A DNA stretch of 41,397 nucleotides from assembly GCA_050014355.1 (NCBI GenBank), contig JBEKDL010000024.1:1-41397 (forward strand). The letters run 5' to 3'. Source of the DNA: Fen-1077 sp050014355 (lineage in GTDB: Bacteria; Chloroflexota; Dehalococcoidia; Dehalococcoidales; RBG-16-60-22). Numbering within the stretch: the first letter of the stretch is position 1; the number at the start of each line of letters is the position of its first letter. Shown one piece after another: positions 14,460 through 22,406 of this stretch. The translations under genes and the position numbers were made by a program. The notes below the pieces were generated by a model. It saw only the letters and a list, made by a program, of their open reading frames with translations, searched no databases and had not been told where the DNA came from.

Positions 14460-15032
14460 ATGCTATTTTTCGGGCATGCAGGAATAACTCTCGGCGCGGC
14501 GGCGATGGCGGCAGGCGCTCTGGACCGCCGTCAGCCGGGCGAGCCTCATAAAATATCGTGGTTTGCCCCGCTGGCGCGCTATATCGATATCAGGCTGCTT
14601 CTCATCGGCTCGCTTCTACCAGATATCATCGATAAACCTATCGGTCAGTATTTCTTCCGGACGAACTTTTATAACGGGCGCATCTACGCGCACACGCTGC
14701 TCTTCCTCCTGGTGCTGGCTGGCGCGGGCTACTATCTGTATCGAAGCCGCCGACAGGTCTGGCTGATGACTCTGGCCGCAGGGACATTTACGCACCTGGC
14801 CCTGGATGAAATGTGGCAGGTGCCCGGGACGCTTTTCTGGCCTTTGGTGGGATTCAGTTTCCCGCGTTATGAGCTCGCCGATTATCTCGGTAATCTGCTT
14901 AAGGAGATAATATCAAACCCTTATATTTACGTTTCCGAGATAATCGGCCTGGCAATCATCGTCTGGTTCGGGGTGTGGTTGCTATCCCGGCGGAAATTCG
15001 GTTCTTTCATCCGGCGCGGCAAAATTTATTAA
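14460..15032 (+). CDS. Membrane protein, YdjM-like putative metal-dependent hydrolase
   Basis: A 190-residue membrane protein. The N-terminus GHAGITLGAAAMA, then LLIGSLLPDIIDKPIG, HTLLFLLVLAG and FTHLALDEMW carry the His/Asp pattern (H..GSLLPD..DK..H....H..LD) of the YdjM/DUF457 membrane-bound hydrolase family. Three or four hydrophobic segments are visible, ending in a transmembrane helix (IIGLAIIVWFGVWLL) and a basic tail. The family is linked to membrane functions, but its substrate is unknown. It is alone on the plus strand, converging on the HtrA-like gene. Confidence 0.75.
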   Translation: MLFFGHAGITLGAAAMAAGALDRRQPGEPHKISWFAPLARYIDIRLLLIGSLLPDIIDKPIGQYFFRTNFYNGRIYAHTLLFLLVLAGAGYYLYRSRRQVWLMTLAAGTFTHLALDEMWQVPGTLFWPLVGFSFPRYELADYLGNLLKEIISNPYIYVSEIIGLAIIVWFGVWLLSRRKFGSFIRRGKIY

Positions 15033-15038
15033 AATAGC

Positions 15039-16322
15039 CTACTGCGCGGGCCGGAGGCCGACAGTCACCGATACCTTTAGCTTGCTGGTCCCGCGTATTA
15101 GCTCCAGCACGGCGGTATCGCCGGGGCTTTTGAACTCTCCGAGGTAAGACAGAAAGTCCGCTATATCTCTGGCGGCAACCCCATCGATAGACGTGATGAC
15201 ATCTCCCGTCTGCACGCCGGCCGCAGCGGACGGGCCGCCGCTTACCACCGTGACCACCAGTGCGCCGTTAGATGTTGCCAGCGATTTCTGCGTCACCTGC
15301 TCGGGCGTCAGGTCGGAAATATTCACACCCATCCAGGGATAGGCGAAAGAACCCTTCGAGATTATCGCTTCGACAACGCGTTTCACCTTGTTAGATGATA
15401 TCGCATAAGAAATACCGTCGCCGATTTTAGGGTCAATCCTAGAATCGACCACGCCAACAACCTTACCCTGGGAATCAATCAGGGGACCGCCCGAGTTCCC
15501 GAAGTTGATTGGCGTATCTATCTGGATGATATTAGCAAAGGTACCAATCTCAACGGTGACATACCGGTTGACCTGGCTGACGATTCCTGATGTAAGCGTA
15601 TCTCTAAGGCCAAGAGACTCATCACTGAAGTTCGGGCTACCGATGGCCATAACGGGCTGACCGATCTGGATTTTACCGGAATCTCCCAGCGGCAAAGAGT
15701 CAATGGACGGGTTAACATCCAGCTTTAAAACAGCCACATCGCTGAACGGGCAATAGCCCTGTACCGAGGCGTGGGAAATCCGGCCGTCATACATCATGAT
15801 ATAAATCGGCGCCAGGCTGCTGACCACGTGATAAGCGGTCACCACATGGCCGCTGGCATCATAAATAAATCCGGAACCGTTGGTCGCCTGCCCGTTAGTA
15901 ATCCTGACCGTAGCCCGGACGGCTTTCTGGTAGACCCCGGTGGTATCGATGATGGAATTAGTCAGGCTGGCCACGCTTGCCTCGGCCCCGGCGACGCGTT
16001 TGTCCAGCGCCGTTACCTGCGATGACACCGCCCCGATTTTATCCCCAGCGCTGGCCACATCGGTCTTCAGCGCGCTGATATCGGAGCGGGCGCTGGCTAC
16101 CTGACCCTGCAATGCGCCCAAACCGCTCTCTGTTTCAGTCTGCAGGGCGCTGATATTATTAGTGATGGCCTGGACGCGCGCCATCTGCTCCCCTTCAAAA
16201 GTAGCGAGGTGTTCGCTTAGACGGTCGACCTGCCGGTTGAGCGTGAAAGAATAATAGCCGACAGCTCCGATGAATATCACCAGCAATACCAGTACGCCTG
16301 TAATCAATCGGTTGGTGGTCAT
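15039..16322 (-). CDS. Membrane-anchored HtrA/DegP-like serine protease with PDZ domain
   Basis: A 427-residue protein. Residues 6-28 form a signal-anchor helix, and 30-120 are a heptad-rich, probably coiled-coil region. A trypsin-like domain follows with catalytic His165 (TAYHVV), Asp195 (SDVAVL) and Ser277 (GNSGGPL). A C-terminal PDZ domain (about 330-425) carries GPSAAAGVQTGDVITSIDG. The protease domain should face outside the cytoplasmic membrane and act in protein quality control under envelope stress. The coiled coil between anchor and protease is longer than in classical DegP and may drive oligomerisation or set the distance from the membrane. Confidence 0.93.
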   Translation of the reverse strand: MTTNRLITGVLVLLVIFIGAVGYYSFTLNRQVDRLSEHLATFEGEQMARVQAITNNISALQTETESGLGALQGQVASARSDISALKTDVASAGDKIGAVSSQVTALDKRVAGAEASVASLTNSIIDTTGVYQKAVRATVRITNGQATNGSGFIYDASGHVVTAYHVVSSLAPIYIMMYDGRISHASVQGYCPFSDVAVLKLDVNPSIDSLPLGDSGKIQIGQPVMAIGSPNFSDESLGLRDTLTSGIVSQVNRYVTVEIGTFANIIQIDTPINFGNSGGPLIDSQGKVVGVVDSRIDPKIGDGISYAISSNKVKRVVEAIISKGSFAYPWMGVNISDLTPEQVTQKSLATSNGALVVTVVSGGPSAAAGVQTGDVITSIDGVAARDIADFLSYLGEFKSPGDTAVLELIRGTSKLKVSVTVGLRPAQ

Positions 16323-16430
16323 TTTGAGAACTCCTTTTCCCGCGCCGCGCAGTTCAATACTAATTCATTCTACCCCGAGAGGAACATTTGGGCAAACATG
16401 ATTTACCCGGAGCGCCCGGATAGAAATTGA

Positions 16431-16462
16431 TAAAATAAAACCCCCTCCACAAACGGAGAGGG
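16431..16462 (-). terminator. Intrinsic terminator after the ferritin-like gene
   Basis: On the minus strand, an 8-bp stem (CCCTCTCC with GGAGGGGG, one G-T pair, 16441-16462) has a 6-base loop and is followed by TTTTATTTTA. It lies just downstream of the gene ending at 16485. Confidence 0.8.
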
Positions 16463-16484
16463 CCTAGGGGAGAGAATCTGCTGA

Positions 16485-16973
16485 TTATTCGCCGGTTGCC
16501 AGTTTTTTCTTAATCGCCGTCAGCTGTTGCAGATGGGACTTTTCCTCGGATATTATTCCGGCTATCGCCGGGATGGTGCGCCGGGGCATTAGGTCTTTCA
16601 ATGCCTGGTAAAACAGGATGGAATCTTTTTCCGCGCTAATGCCCACCTCCAGCGCCTTGATATCACTATCCGCCTGTGAGACGGCTTCGTTCATAACCGC
16701 ATCGTTGGTAAAGACGGCGTCATCGATAAGCGCCTGGAGATAGCTTGAATCCTCCGGCGTTAAAGCCGCAGGAGGCTCGTTATCTTCTATTTCCGTCTGC
16801 ATGTCCTGAAATAATATAAGGTGCTCGCGCTCCATCTGCACAAATTGTTCAAAGATTTCCCTGGCCATCTCGGCATCGGTGGTCCGGGCCATGATATCGA
16901 AGAACGTTATCCCGCTCCTCTCGATGCCGATGGCGATTTTAATCAGTTCGCCGGGCGAAAACGATGTAGTCAT
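16485..16973 (-). CDS. Ferritin-like diiron protein
   Basis: A 162-residue four-helix-bundle protein. The diiron ligand pattern is repeated: Glu18, then E48-R-E-H51, Glu109 or Glu115, then E144-K-S-H147. This is the rubrerythrin-type ExxH arrangement without a rubredoxin domain. Such proteins reduce peroxide or store iron in anaerobes. It is the last gene of a minus-strand series of redox proteins and ends at a terminator. The two halves look like internal duplicates, which is normal for the fold. The electron partner could be the Rieske or rubredoxin-type proteins nearby. Confidence 0.8.
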   Translation of the reverse strand: MTTSFSPGELIKIAIGIERSGITFFDIMARTTDAEMAREIFEQFVQMEREHLILFQDMQTEIEDNEPPAALTPEDSSYLQALIDDAVFTNDAVMNEAVSQADSDIKALEVGISAEKDSILFYQALKDLMPRRTIPAIAGIISEEKSHLQQLTAIKKKLATGE

Positions 16974-17016
16974 AATTTATCGATTGTCGGCGATTACTTA
17001 CCAGCCGCGGCCGGTC

Positions 17017-17367
17017 TTAGACCTCCACCATCACGGCATCGCCTTCAACTTTGACTTTGTATGACTTTACCGGCTTGGCCGAGCTAAAGGGTTTAAGTAA
17101 CGCCGGCACCAGCCCGGGACCGCCCAACCAGCGGACGTTGTGTCCATCGGTGATGTCAAACTGTGAGCCGTGGCGCGGACAGGTAATAACCGTCCCCTCC
17201 AACGTTCCCGCCGAAAGGTCGCCGGCCATATGGGCGCAGCGGTTGGCAATCGCATAATAGCTGTCACCGACTTTAGCCAGCATGATTTCCTCGCCCTGTA
17301 CCTCGACCTTTTTCTTGTTAATGCCCTGGAATTCGCTGGTGTTGGCCGCTTTCACAAACGTTCCCAT
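17017..17367 (-). CDS. Rieske-type [2Fe-2S] ferredoxin
   Basis: A 116-residue soluble Rieske protein. Cluster ligands are C44-A-H46 and C63-P-R-H66 (RCAHMAGDLSAGTLEG..ITCPRHGSQFD), of the ferredoxin type found with dioxygenases or nitrite reductases, without a membrane anchor. It is a small electron carrier; its partner is not visible. AAGGAGG lies upstream of the ATG. It stands between two ferritin-like genes on the same strand, pointing to a role in iron or oxygen-stress electron transfer. Confidence 0.92.
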   Translation of the reverse strand: MGTFVKAANTSEFQGINKKKVEVQGEEIMLAKVGDSYYAIANRCAHMAGDLSAGTLEGTVITCPRHGSQFDITDGHNVRWLGGPGLVPALLKPFSSAKPVKSYKVKVEGDAVMVEV

Positions 17368-17466
17368 CTCCAGCCTCCTTGCCGCATAGCTTCAGGCCGG
17401 AACCCTCGCGTCCTGACAGGCCTGGCGGCAACAGGTGTCTTGCAGGCGCCGGCCTCTGTTTAGATT

Positions 17467-17916
17467 CTACAGGTCTTCCAGCATAGTGGTGAAAGTATCG
17501 TGATGGTCTTCTTCCTGCTGCAGAATCTCGCGGAAAAGCCGGTTGGTCGTCTCGTCTTTTTCTTTGCGGGCCTGCTCCACAATCTTGTTGTAAAGATTGA
17601 TGGCATTCTCTTCGTCCTTGACATCCTGGGCAATCATTTGCTTAAGGGTGGTGCCCACGAAAATAGGGCTAGGTTTGGTGGTGGGGATGCCGCCCAGGTA
17701 GTAAAGCCTTTCCGCGATGGCCTCGGCGTGCTTCATCTCCGCAACGGCGATGGATTTCAGTTCGCTCTGGACTGCAAACCCTTTTATGCCGCCCCATTGC
17801 ACGTGCTGCCACATGTACTGGATGGCCACCTGGATTTCCCGGGCGATGGCATCATTCAACTGGTCAAGCAGCTTTTTTGATACTTTAGTAACCGATCCAA
17901 GTTTTTTTCCCGGCAT
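17467..17916 (-). CDS. Bacterioferritin-like protein
   Basis: A 149-residue ferritin-fold protein. Glu27, E60-M-K-H63, Glu103 and E135-E-D-H138 form the ferroxidase ligand set. LLDQLNDAIAREIQVAIQY at the start and EMKHAEAIAERLYYLGG in the middle are typical of bacterioferritins and related Dps-like ferritins. No Met at the usual haem position is certain. It should oxidise and store iron, limiting Fenton chemistry. AGGAGGT lies before the ATG. TTTAGA-N17-TAAAAT about 40-70 bases upstream on the minus strand is a possible own promoter, so it may be expressed separately from the suf block. Confidence 0.88.
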   Translation of the reverse strand: MPGKKLGSVTKVSKKLLDQLNDAIAREIQVAIQYMWQHVQWGGIKGFAVQSELKSIAVAEMKHAEAIAERLYYLGGIPTTKPSPIFVGTTLKQMIAQDVKDEENAINLYNKIVEQARKEKDETTNRLFREILQQEEDHHDTFTTMLEDL

Positions 17917-18063
17917 TGTTTTTACCTCCTAAAAATATTTTATCTGTATTGTTACCCAGATTTTAACATGTATTAGCCAGTTTCTAAACCTTTTACGAAC
18001 TCTCTTCCGATTACCTCCTTTCGCGTGCCCTATTAACGCAATTGCCGGAGCAAGGCTTTTCTT

Positions 18064-18753
18064 CTAACCTTCCAGCTTCTTAAATTCTGTCTTAGCGGCC
18101 CCGCAGACCGGGCAGACCCAGCTATCCGGAATTTTCTCAAAAGGTGTCCCCGACGCGATGCCTCCATCGGGGTCACCAATTTCCGGGTCATAGATATAAC
18201 CGCAAACGGTACATTCGTACTTATCCATTTTAGCGGTCGCCTCCTTTTTTTTAGCGATATAGCTGGGGGCGGTTTTGGGAGTGGTCCCTCGCTTGACCTG
18301 CTGATAGTAGTCATAAGTCATACAGGTTTCTTCGGTAATAACTTCGGCGGCCAGCACCCTCCCGATAAAAATAGTGTGCGTGCCCACATCAATTTCCTGG
18401 ACTACCTCCGCCTCAAAATAAGCGACGGCATGTTCGAGGATTATCGGAGCTCCGGTCAATCCCTGTTTTACTTCAACACCTTTTAGTTTGTCAACATCCC
18501 GGCCCGATTTGAAGCCAAACGCGCCGATAAAGGCGAGGGGTGTCGCCTGGCACAGTACCGACGCAGAAAAAACGCGGGTGCCCTTGATAAGCTCATAAGT
18601 CAGGTTGTTTTTATTAATGCTTACGGCGGTAGTCGGCGGTTCCGAAGTTACCTGAATCACGGTGTTGGCCACCTGCCCGTTACGTTTATCGCCGCTATAT
18701 GAACCGATGATATAGAGGCCATAGCTGATTTTTCTTAGAGCGTTTAGATTCAT
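18064..18753 (-). CDS. Flavin reductase-rubredoxin fusion (high-molecular-weight rubredoxin)
   Basis: A 229-residue fusion. Residues 1 to about 160 are an FMN-binding flavin-reductase-like domain (SYGLYIIGS, SINKNNLTYELIK, GAFGFKSGRDVDK). Residues 176-229 are a rubredoxin with iron ligands Cys181, Cys184, Cys214 and Cys217 (CTVCGYIYDPE...CPVCG). In acetogens this arrangement (Hrb) passes electrons from NAD(P)H to an oxygen- or NO-reducing flavodiiron protein. No flavodiiron gene is in the window. It follows sufB by 14 bases and ends the rubrerythrin-sufC-sufB series, so it probably supplies electrons for oxygen or peroxide reduction, including to the rubrerythrin-like protein. Confidence 0.92.
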   Translation of the reverse strand: MNLNALRKISYGLYIIGSYSGDKRNGQVANTVIQVTSEPPTTAVSINKNNLTYELIKGTRVFSASVLCQATPLAFIGAFGFKSGRDVDKLKGVEVKQGLTGAPIILEHAVAYFEAEVVQEIDVGTHTIFIGRVLAAEVITEETCMTYDYYQQVKRGTTPKTAPSYIAKKKEATAKMDKYECTVCGYIYDPEIGDPDGGIASGTPFEKIPDSWVCPVCGAAKTEFKKLEG

Positions 18754-18767
18754 TTACCCGCCTTAAT

Positions 18768-20003
18768 TTACATGACCTCTTTTTCACTGGCGTCAACCGC
18801 CTTCTTGAGCTCGGCGTTTAATAGCGGCGGCAGCCCCTGGATATCAACATGGAGGAAGCCCCGTACAATCGCGGCGGTAGCTTCCGTCTTTGTCAACCCT
18901 CTGGCCATCAGGTATTCTACCTCTTCCTCGGCTATTTTGCCCACCGCGGCTTCATGAGAGAGGTCGATGCCGGCCAAGGTGCCTTTTAGCTCCGGGATAG
19001 CGTAGATAGTGCCTTTTTGACCCAGTATCAGGCCGCGGCACTCGAGGTGCCCTTTAACATCCGGAGCATTGCCCTCAATATAACCGCGGGCGGTAATATT
19101 GCCGCCGGTCGTGATGGCCCTTGATATAATCTCCGTCCGAGCGCCCCTGGCATTAAGCAAAACCCTTGAGCCAATATCTAGCGATGAGCCAGGCAAGGCC
19201 ACCAAGATACTGTTATACCTCACGGTGGAGTTTTCTCCCACGCACCGGGCGGTGGGGTACATCTGGATAGAGCGGACCGGCTTCATCAGCAGGTAATTGC
19301 TCATAAAAAGGCCATTGTCCTCGATGATGGCGGCGGTGCGGGGGCGCACGGCGGTGTCCGGGTTCCAGCTGTGTATCATGGTGAAGGTTACCTTAGCGCC
19401 CTTCTTGATGAAAAACTCGGAGACGCCCAGGTGCAGCCCGAACTCCTCGCGCACGGCAGCGGTGCAGCCGGTGATGATGTGCAGCTCCGAGCCTTCCTCG
19501 GCAATGATGATGTTATGGACATTTTGAATCATTTTTTCCCTGGCCAGGTAGAGGCAGGCCTGCACCGGGAAGACCGTTTTTTGCCCGGGCAGCGACCTGA
19601 TGAAATAGCCGTCAAAGTTATTGAGCTCGATGTTGGCCGTGTATTTATCCTGGTCTACGGCCACAGCTTTCCACCAGTAATCAGGCATCCAGTCGTATTT
19701 TTGCAGCGCCTGGCTGACCGGCATGACCTCCACGCCTTCCTGGACCGTCGAGCTATGGACCGGAATATTGTCCATCTGGAGATAGGTACCCGACCGCTGG
19801 CTGGTATCTTCGAGAATGACACCGGCGCCGAGCATACGCTCCTTGACAACCGCGGGGAGCTCGGAGGGGTCTTTACGATAGGGATACTCGCTTTCCGCGC
19901 TGGTGTACTTCTTCAAGTCGATATCTTCGCCCAGAGCCGCTTTCTTATCGATGGCCGCTCTGGCCTTCGCTTTAAATGTATTCGACTCACTTGTTTTAGT
20001 CAT
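18768..20003 (-). CDS. sufB: Fe-S cluster scaffold SufB/SufD-family protein
   Basis: A 411-residue SufBD protein. The beta-helix core is recognisable from IAEEGSELHIITGC onward, and the C-terminal LSHEAAVGKIAEEEVEYLMARGL is the SufC-binding region. With SufC it forms a scaffold for assembling Fe-S clusters. Only one SufBD protein and no SufD, SufS or SufU are present, so this is a two-gene SufCB (SMS-like) minimal system of the type known from archaea and anaerobic bacteria. It is shorter than E. coli SufB (495) and lacks its long N-terminal region. The start overlaps sufC by eight bases. Confidence 0.92.
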   Translation of the reverse strand: MTKTSESNTFKAKARAAIDKKAALGEDIDLKKYTSAESEYPYRKDPSELPAVVKERMLGAGVILEDTSQRSGTYLQMDNIPVHSSTVQEGVEVMPVSQALQKYDWMPDYWWKAVAVDQDKYTANIELNNFDGYFIRSLPGQKTVFPVQACLYLAREKMIQNVHNIIIAEEGSELHIITGCTAAVREEFGLHLGVSEFFIKKGAKVTFTMIHSWNPDTAVRPRTAAIIEDNGLFMSNYLLMKPVRSIQMYPTARCVGENSTVRYNSILVALPGSSLDIGSRVLLNARGARTEIISRAITTGGNITARGYIEGNAPDVKGHLECRGLILGQKGTIYAIPELKGTLAGIDLSHEAAVGKIAEEEVEYLMARGLTKTEATAAIVRGFLHVDIQGLPPLLNAELKKAVDASEKEVM

Positions 20004-20751
20004 TTACCGGTAATCTCCCCAGATAGCATTTAATGCACTCCTCGTAGCCTCTTTCACGGATGGTATTTAAAATTTCGTGAGGGTCACCGACACAGCCGAT
20101 AGTGCCGTCGCACATGACATAGCCGGTGCGCGCATTGACGTAATCGAGGATATGGCCGGTATGGGTGATAATGAGACCCATGCACTTACGGTACTGTATC
20201 GGGCAGTTTTTTTCCAGCAGGTCGTTCATCAGCTCGCCGATGAGGGCGATGTTCACCAGGTCCACACCCGATTCCGGTTCGTCCAGCAATGTGAGCTCCG
20301 GTTTCTGCGCCAGCAGCTGCATCAGCTCGGAGCGCTTGATTTCGCCGCCGGAAAACCCATAGTTGATATCTCTTTCCAGGAAGTCCTTCATATCGGCCTT
20401 GGCGGCAAGCGTGCCGATTTCAACATTCTCAACGGTACTTTTAAGGCAGGCGGCCATCATGTCCCGGGTCTTGACGCCGCGCACCACCGGCGGGCGCTGG
20501 AACGACATGCCGATGCCCATCCTGGCCCTCTCATCCAGAGTCATATGGGTAATATCCTTGCCGCTAAAAGTAATACTGCCTTTGGTTATCTGGTATTTAG
20601 GAAAGCCCATGATGGCCATGAGCAGGGTGCTTTTCCCGGCGCCGTTAGGACCGAAGAGCACGTGCGTTTCGCCTTTATGTATCGTCAGGTTGACATCGTG
20701 GATAATTTCTTTGCCTTCAATCGCCACGGACAGGTCTTTTATCCTCAACAT
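19996..20751 (-). CDS. sufC: Fe-S assembly ABC ATPase SufC
   Basis: A 251-residue cytosolic ABC ATPase. Walker A GPNGAGKST (34-42), the Q-loop near SFQRPP, signature FSGGE (133-137), Walker B LTLLDEPESGVD and a following HTGH region are all present. The SufC-specific 'SGGE.KR.E..Q' and 'DEP.SG.D' patterns distinguish it from transporter ATPases. It drives cluster assembly on the SufBD scaffold encoded next, overlapping by eight bases. It is the second gene after the rubrerythrin-like gene, 33 bases apart. Confidence 0.95.
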   Translation of the reverse strand: MLRIKDLSVAIEGKEIIHDVNLTIHKGETHVLFGPNGAGKSTLLMAIMGFPKYQITKGSITFSGKDITHMTLDERARMGIGMSFQRPPVVRGVKTRDMMAACLKSTVENVEIGTLAAKADMKDFLERDINYGFSGGEIKRSELMQLLAQKPELTLLDEPESGVDLVNIALIGELMNDLLEKNCPIQYRKCMGLIITHTGHILDYVNARTGYVMCDGTIGCVGDPHEILNTIRERGYEECIKCYLGRLPVND

Positions 20752-20784
20752 AGTTCACTCTCCGTATTCGATTCTGGTTGAAAC

Positions 20785-21315
20785 CTAACCGCCATCGACG
20801 AATTGATGTTCCTTCACCTTGTACCAGGCGGCCGGGTCTTTCAGAAACTCAAAGTAGTCCAGCAGGACCCGGTGGTGTTCCTTTTCTTGAGCCGCGACCT
20901 CTTCGTAGAACTCTTTTTCTCCACTGTACCTGGCCAGGCCGCTCCGCTTTTTATAGAAGTCATAGGTCTTATTTTCCATCTCCATCCCCGTCTCGATGGC
21001 GCCGAGCTCGGTGGGTATTGCTTTGGTATCTGTAGCCATGGCTTCCATGGCTTTGGCAAATATTGTCCTAAGCTTACGGCCTCCGTCGAACGTGATTTTT
21101 TTATCGAGCCAGCCTTTATTCGAGCTGATGCTTTTATAAATCTCTTCAAAAACCTTGCGGTGGATGTCTTCTTCGGCTGACAGGCGCTTTAAAAGCTGCT
21201 TGCCCAGCTCGTTGGTGCTTGCTTCACTGCTTTTTTTATAGAACTCTTTGCCGTCTATTTCCATCTGTATGGAAGTCTTGAGCGCGGCGACGGTGGTTTC
21301 CTGCTCTTTAGCCAT
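20785..21315 (-). CDS. Rubrerythrin-like ferritin-family protein
   Basis: A 176-residue diiron protein. Glu19, E49-D-I-H52, Glu112 or Glu114, and E144-K-E-H147 form the ligand set; QMEIDGKEFYKKSS is a typical rubrerythrin helix A. It lacks the C-terminal rubredoxin domain, so it needs an external electron donor; the Hrb-type fusion three genes downstream is the obvious candidate. It probably reduces peroxide. It is the first gene behind a strong promoter, ahead of sufC-sufB, which couples peroxide defence to Fe-S repair. GGGAGG precedes the ATG. Confidence 0.88.
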   Translation of the reverse strand: MAKEQETTVAALKTSIQMEIDGKEFYKKSSEASTNELGKQLLKRLSAEEDIHRKVFEEIYKSISSNKGWLDKKITFDGGRKLRTIFAKAMEAMATDTKAIPTELGAIETGMEMENKTYDFYKKRSGLARYSGEKEFYEEVAAQEKEHHRVLLDYFEFLKDPAAWYKVKEHQFVDGG

Positions 21316-21344
21316 TATAATCCTCCCTTGCCTTTATACCCGTA

Positions 21345-21373
21345 TTTATAATGGAAATAGTGCGCGCTGTCAA
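21345..21373 (-). promoter_or_regulatory. Promoter of the rubrerythrin-sufCB block
   Basis: TTGACA (21373-21368), 17-base spacer and TATAAA (21350-21345) on the minus strand, about 30 bases before the ATG at 21315. The spacer begins GCGCGC, a short palindrome. Confidence 0.8.
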
Positions 21374-21408
21374 TTATCCGCTAAACTTTGAGTTTATTTT
21401 ACCGGACT

Positions 21409-21482
21409 ACATACCAGATGTATGTGACAAAAGTTTCATATACCGCGCAACTAATCACCGGGGACATGTGATTATTATCACA
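21409..21482 (+). promoter_or_regulatory. Operator-like palindromes, one CRP/FNR-type
   Basis: ATGTGAT-tatt-ATCACAT (21466-21483) contains TGTGA-N6-TCACA exactly, the consensus form of CRP/FNR-superfamily sites. A second inverted repeat, ACATAC-N5-GTATGT, lies at 21409-21425, and a partial one (TATGTGAC..GTTTCATA) lies between them. They are 60-130 bases upstream of the ATG at 21540 and 90-170 bases from the divergent rubrerythrin start. They could serve either gene. No regulator of this family is encoded in the window. Confidence 0.55.
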
Positions 21483-21539
21483 TACACGAGCAGGACAATA
21501 TTTTAAAATCTTATTAAATGACCTAGAGGGAGGGACATT

Positions 21540-22019
21540 ATGAAGATGATACGCCAACTGGCCTTAATCGTGGCGGTTCTGGGAGTAATCGGGGTGGCGG
21601 TGGGTGGGGTCTTTATCTGGCAAGGCATCGCGAAGAACAATTTAATCGTTGACCGGATGAAGATTGAGAAAGTATCGCTTGCGGTTGACCCGAAGAATCC
21701 AAAGCAACTTACCCAAGTTACCGATGCGGCAAGCGCGCAAAAAGTAGCGGATAAAATCGCGGCTGACCGCCGGGCTATTGCGCCAACTTACCAAGACATG
21801 CTGGCGGGAGGCAGGTTCGACCCGACCAACCCCAAGGAAGTGAGCTACGCCCAAGCGATGAACCTGGAAAACTACCTGTACATGGCAGTCATGGCTTTCG
21901 GATTGACCCAGTCAGTGATGGGTAGCGGCGCTTACATGGTCGTGACCGGGCTCGCGGTAATTCTAATCGGCCTGGCGCTTTTCCGTTTCGGCGGCCAAAA
22001 ATCCGTAGAGATGAAATAG
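21540..22019 (+). CDS. Membrane protein of unknown function
   Basis: A 159-residue protein I do not recognise by name. It has an N-terminal transmembrane helix (about residues 6-29), an extracytoplasmic loop of about 85 residues rich in Lys, Asp and Ala, and two hydrophobic stretches near the C-terminus (about 112-122 and 131-148), followed by a short basic tail. The loop contains DPTNPKEVSYAQAMNLENYLYMAVMAFGL. GGAGGGA precedes the ATG. The CRP-like site upstream suggests regulated expression. No enzymatic motif is seen. Structure prediction would be more informative than motif search here. Confidence 0.75.
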   Translation: MKMIRQLALIVAVLGVIGVAVGGVFIWQGIAKNNLIVDRMKIEKVSLAVDPKNPKQLTQVTDAASAQKVADKIAADRRAIAPTYQDMLAGGRFDPTNPKEVSYAQAMNLENYLYMAVMAFGLTQSVMGSGAYMVVTGLAVILIGLALFRFGGQKSVEMK

Positions 22020-22085
22020 CTGACCCTTAAACCCTTGTGCTATACTGGTTCTGGTTATCGAATTCTTTCGGGAGGAAACACGATT

Positions 22086-22394
22086 ATGACCAGAGAAATT
22101 AGCCTGACCGTCAATGATACGCCGATTAAACTGGACTATTTCGTGGCGGGGTACCTCGACCGCGTTACCGGCGGCATTCTGGGCAGCCTGAAGGGTGCGG
22201 GCGAGATAAAAAAAATTAAACTGACCATCGATAAAGAGGGACAGGTTAAAATACATCTTAACAACGCCAATATACCGCTCAACTATTTCGTGGAAGAAAT
22301 TGTCAGGAGCACCGTAAAAGGTATGATTGAGCCGCTCAAGGGCGTGGACAAGGATAAAGCGTTAACCGGGCTGGAGCTAAATATTTCAAGGTAA
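22086..22394 (+). CDS. Small conserved-looking protein of unknown function
   Basis: A 102-residue soluble protein. The sequence seems to repeat itself: LTVNDTPIKLDYFVAGYLDRVTGGILGSLKG and, further on, IHLNNANIPLNYFVEEIVRSTVKGMIEPLKG. This suggests an internal duplication of about 50 residues, each unit a beta hairpin followed by an amphipathic helix. I chose ATG 22086 because GGGAGG lies ten bases upstream; an in-frame ATG at 22035 lacks a ribosome site. It follows the membrane protein by 66 bases and may be co-transcribed. Function is unknown. Confidence 0.8.
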   Translation: MTREISLTVNDTPIKLDYFVAGYLDRVTGGILGSLKGAGEIKKIKLTIDKEGQVKIHLNNANIPLNYFVEEIVRSTVKGMIEPLKGVDKDKALTGLELNISR

Positions 22395-22406
22395 TCTAAC
22401 GAGCGT

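Noticed and set aside
18010..18030. Strong AAAGGAGGT on the minus strand in the gap before the bacterioferritin-like gene
   Set aside because: No start codon follows at a usable distance, and the bacterioferritin-like gene has its own AGGAGGT nearer its ATG. It is probably chance or a relic.
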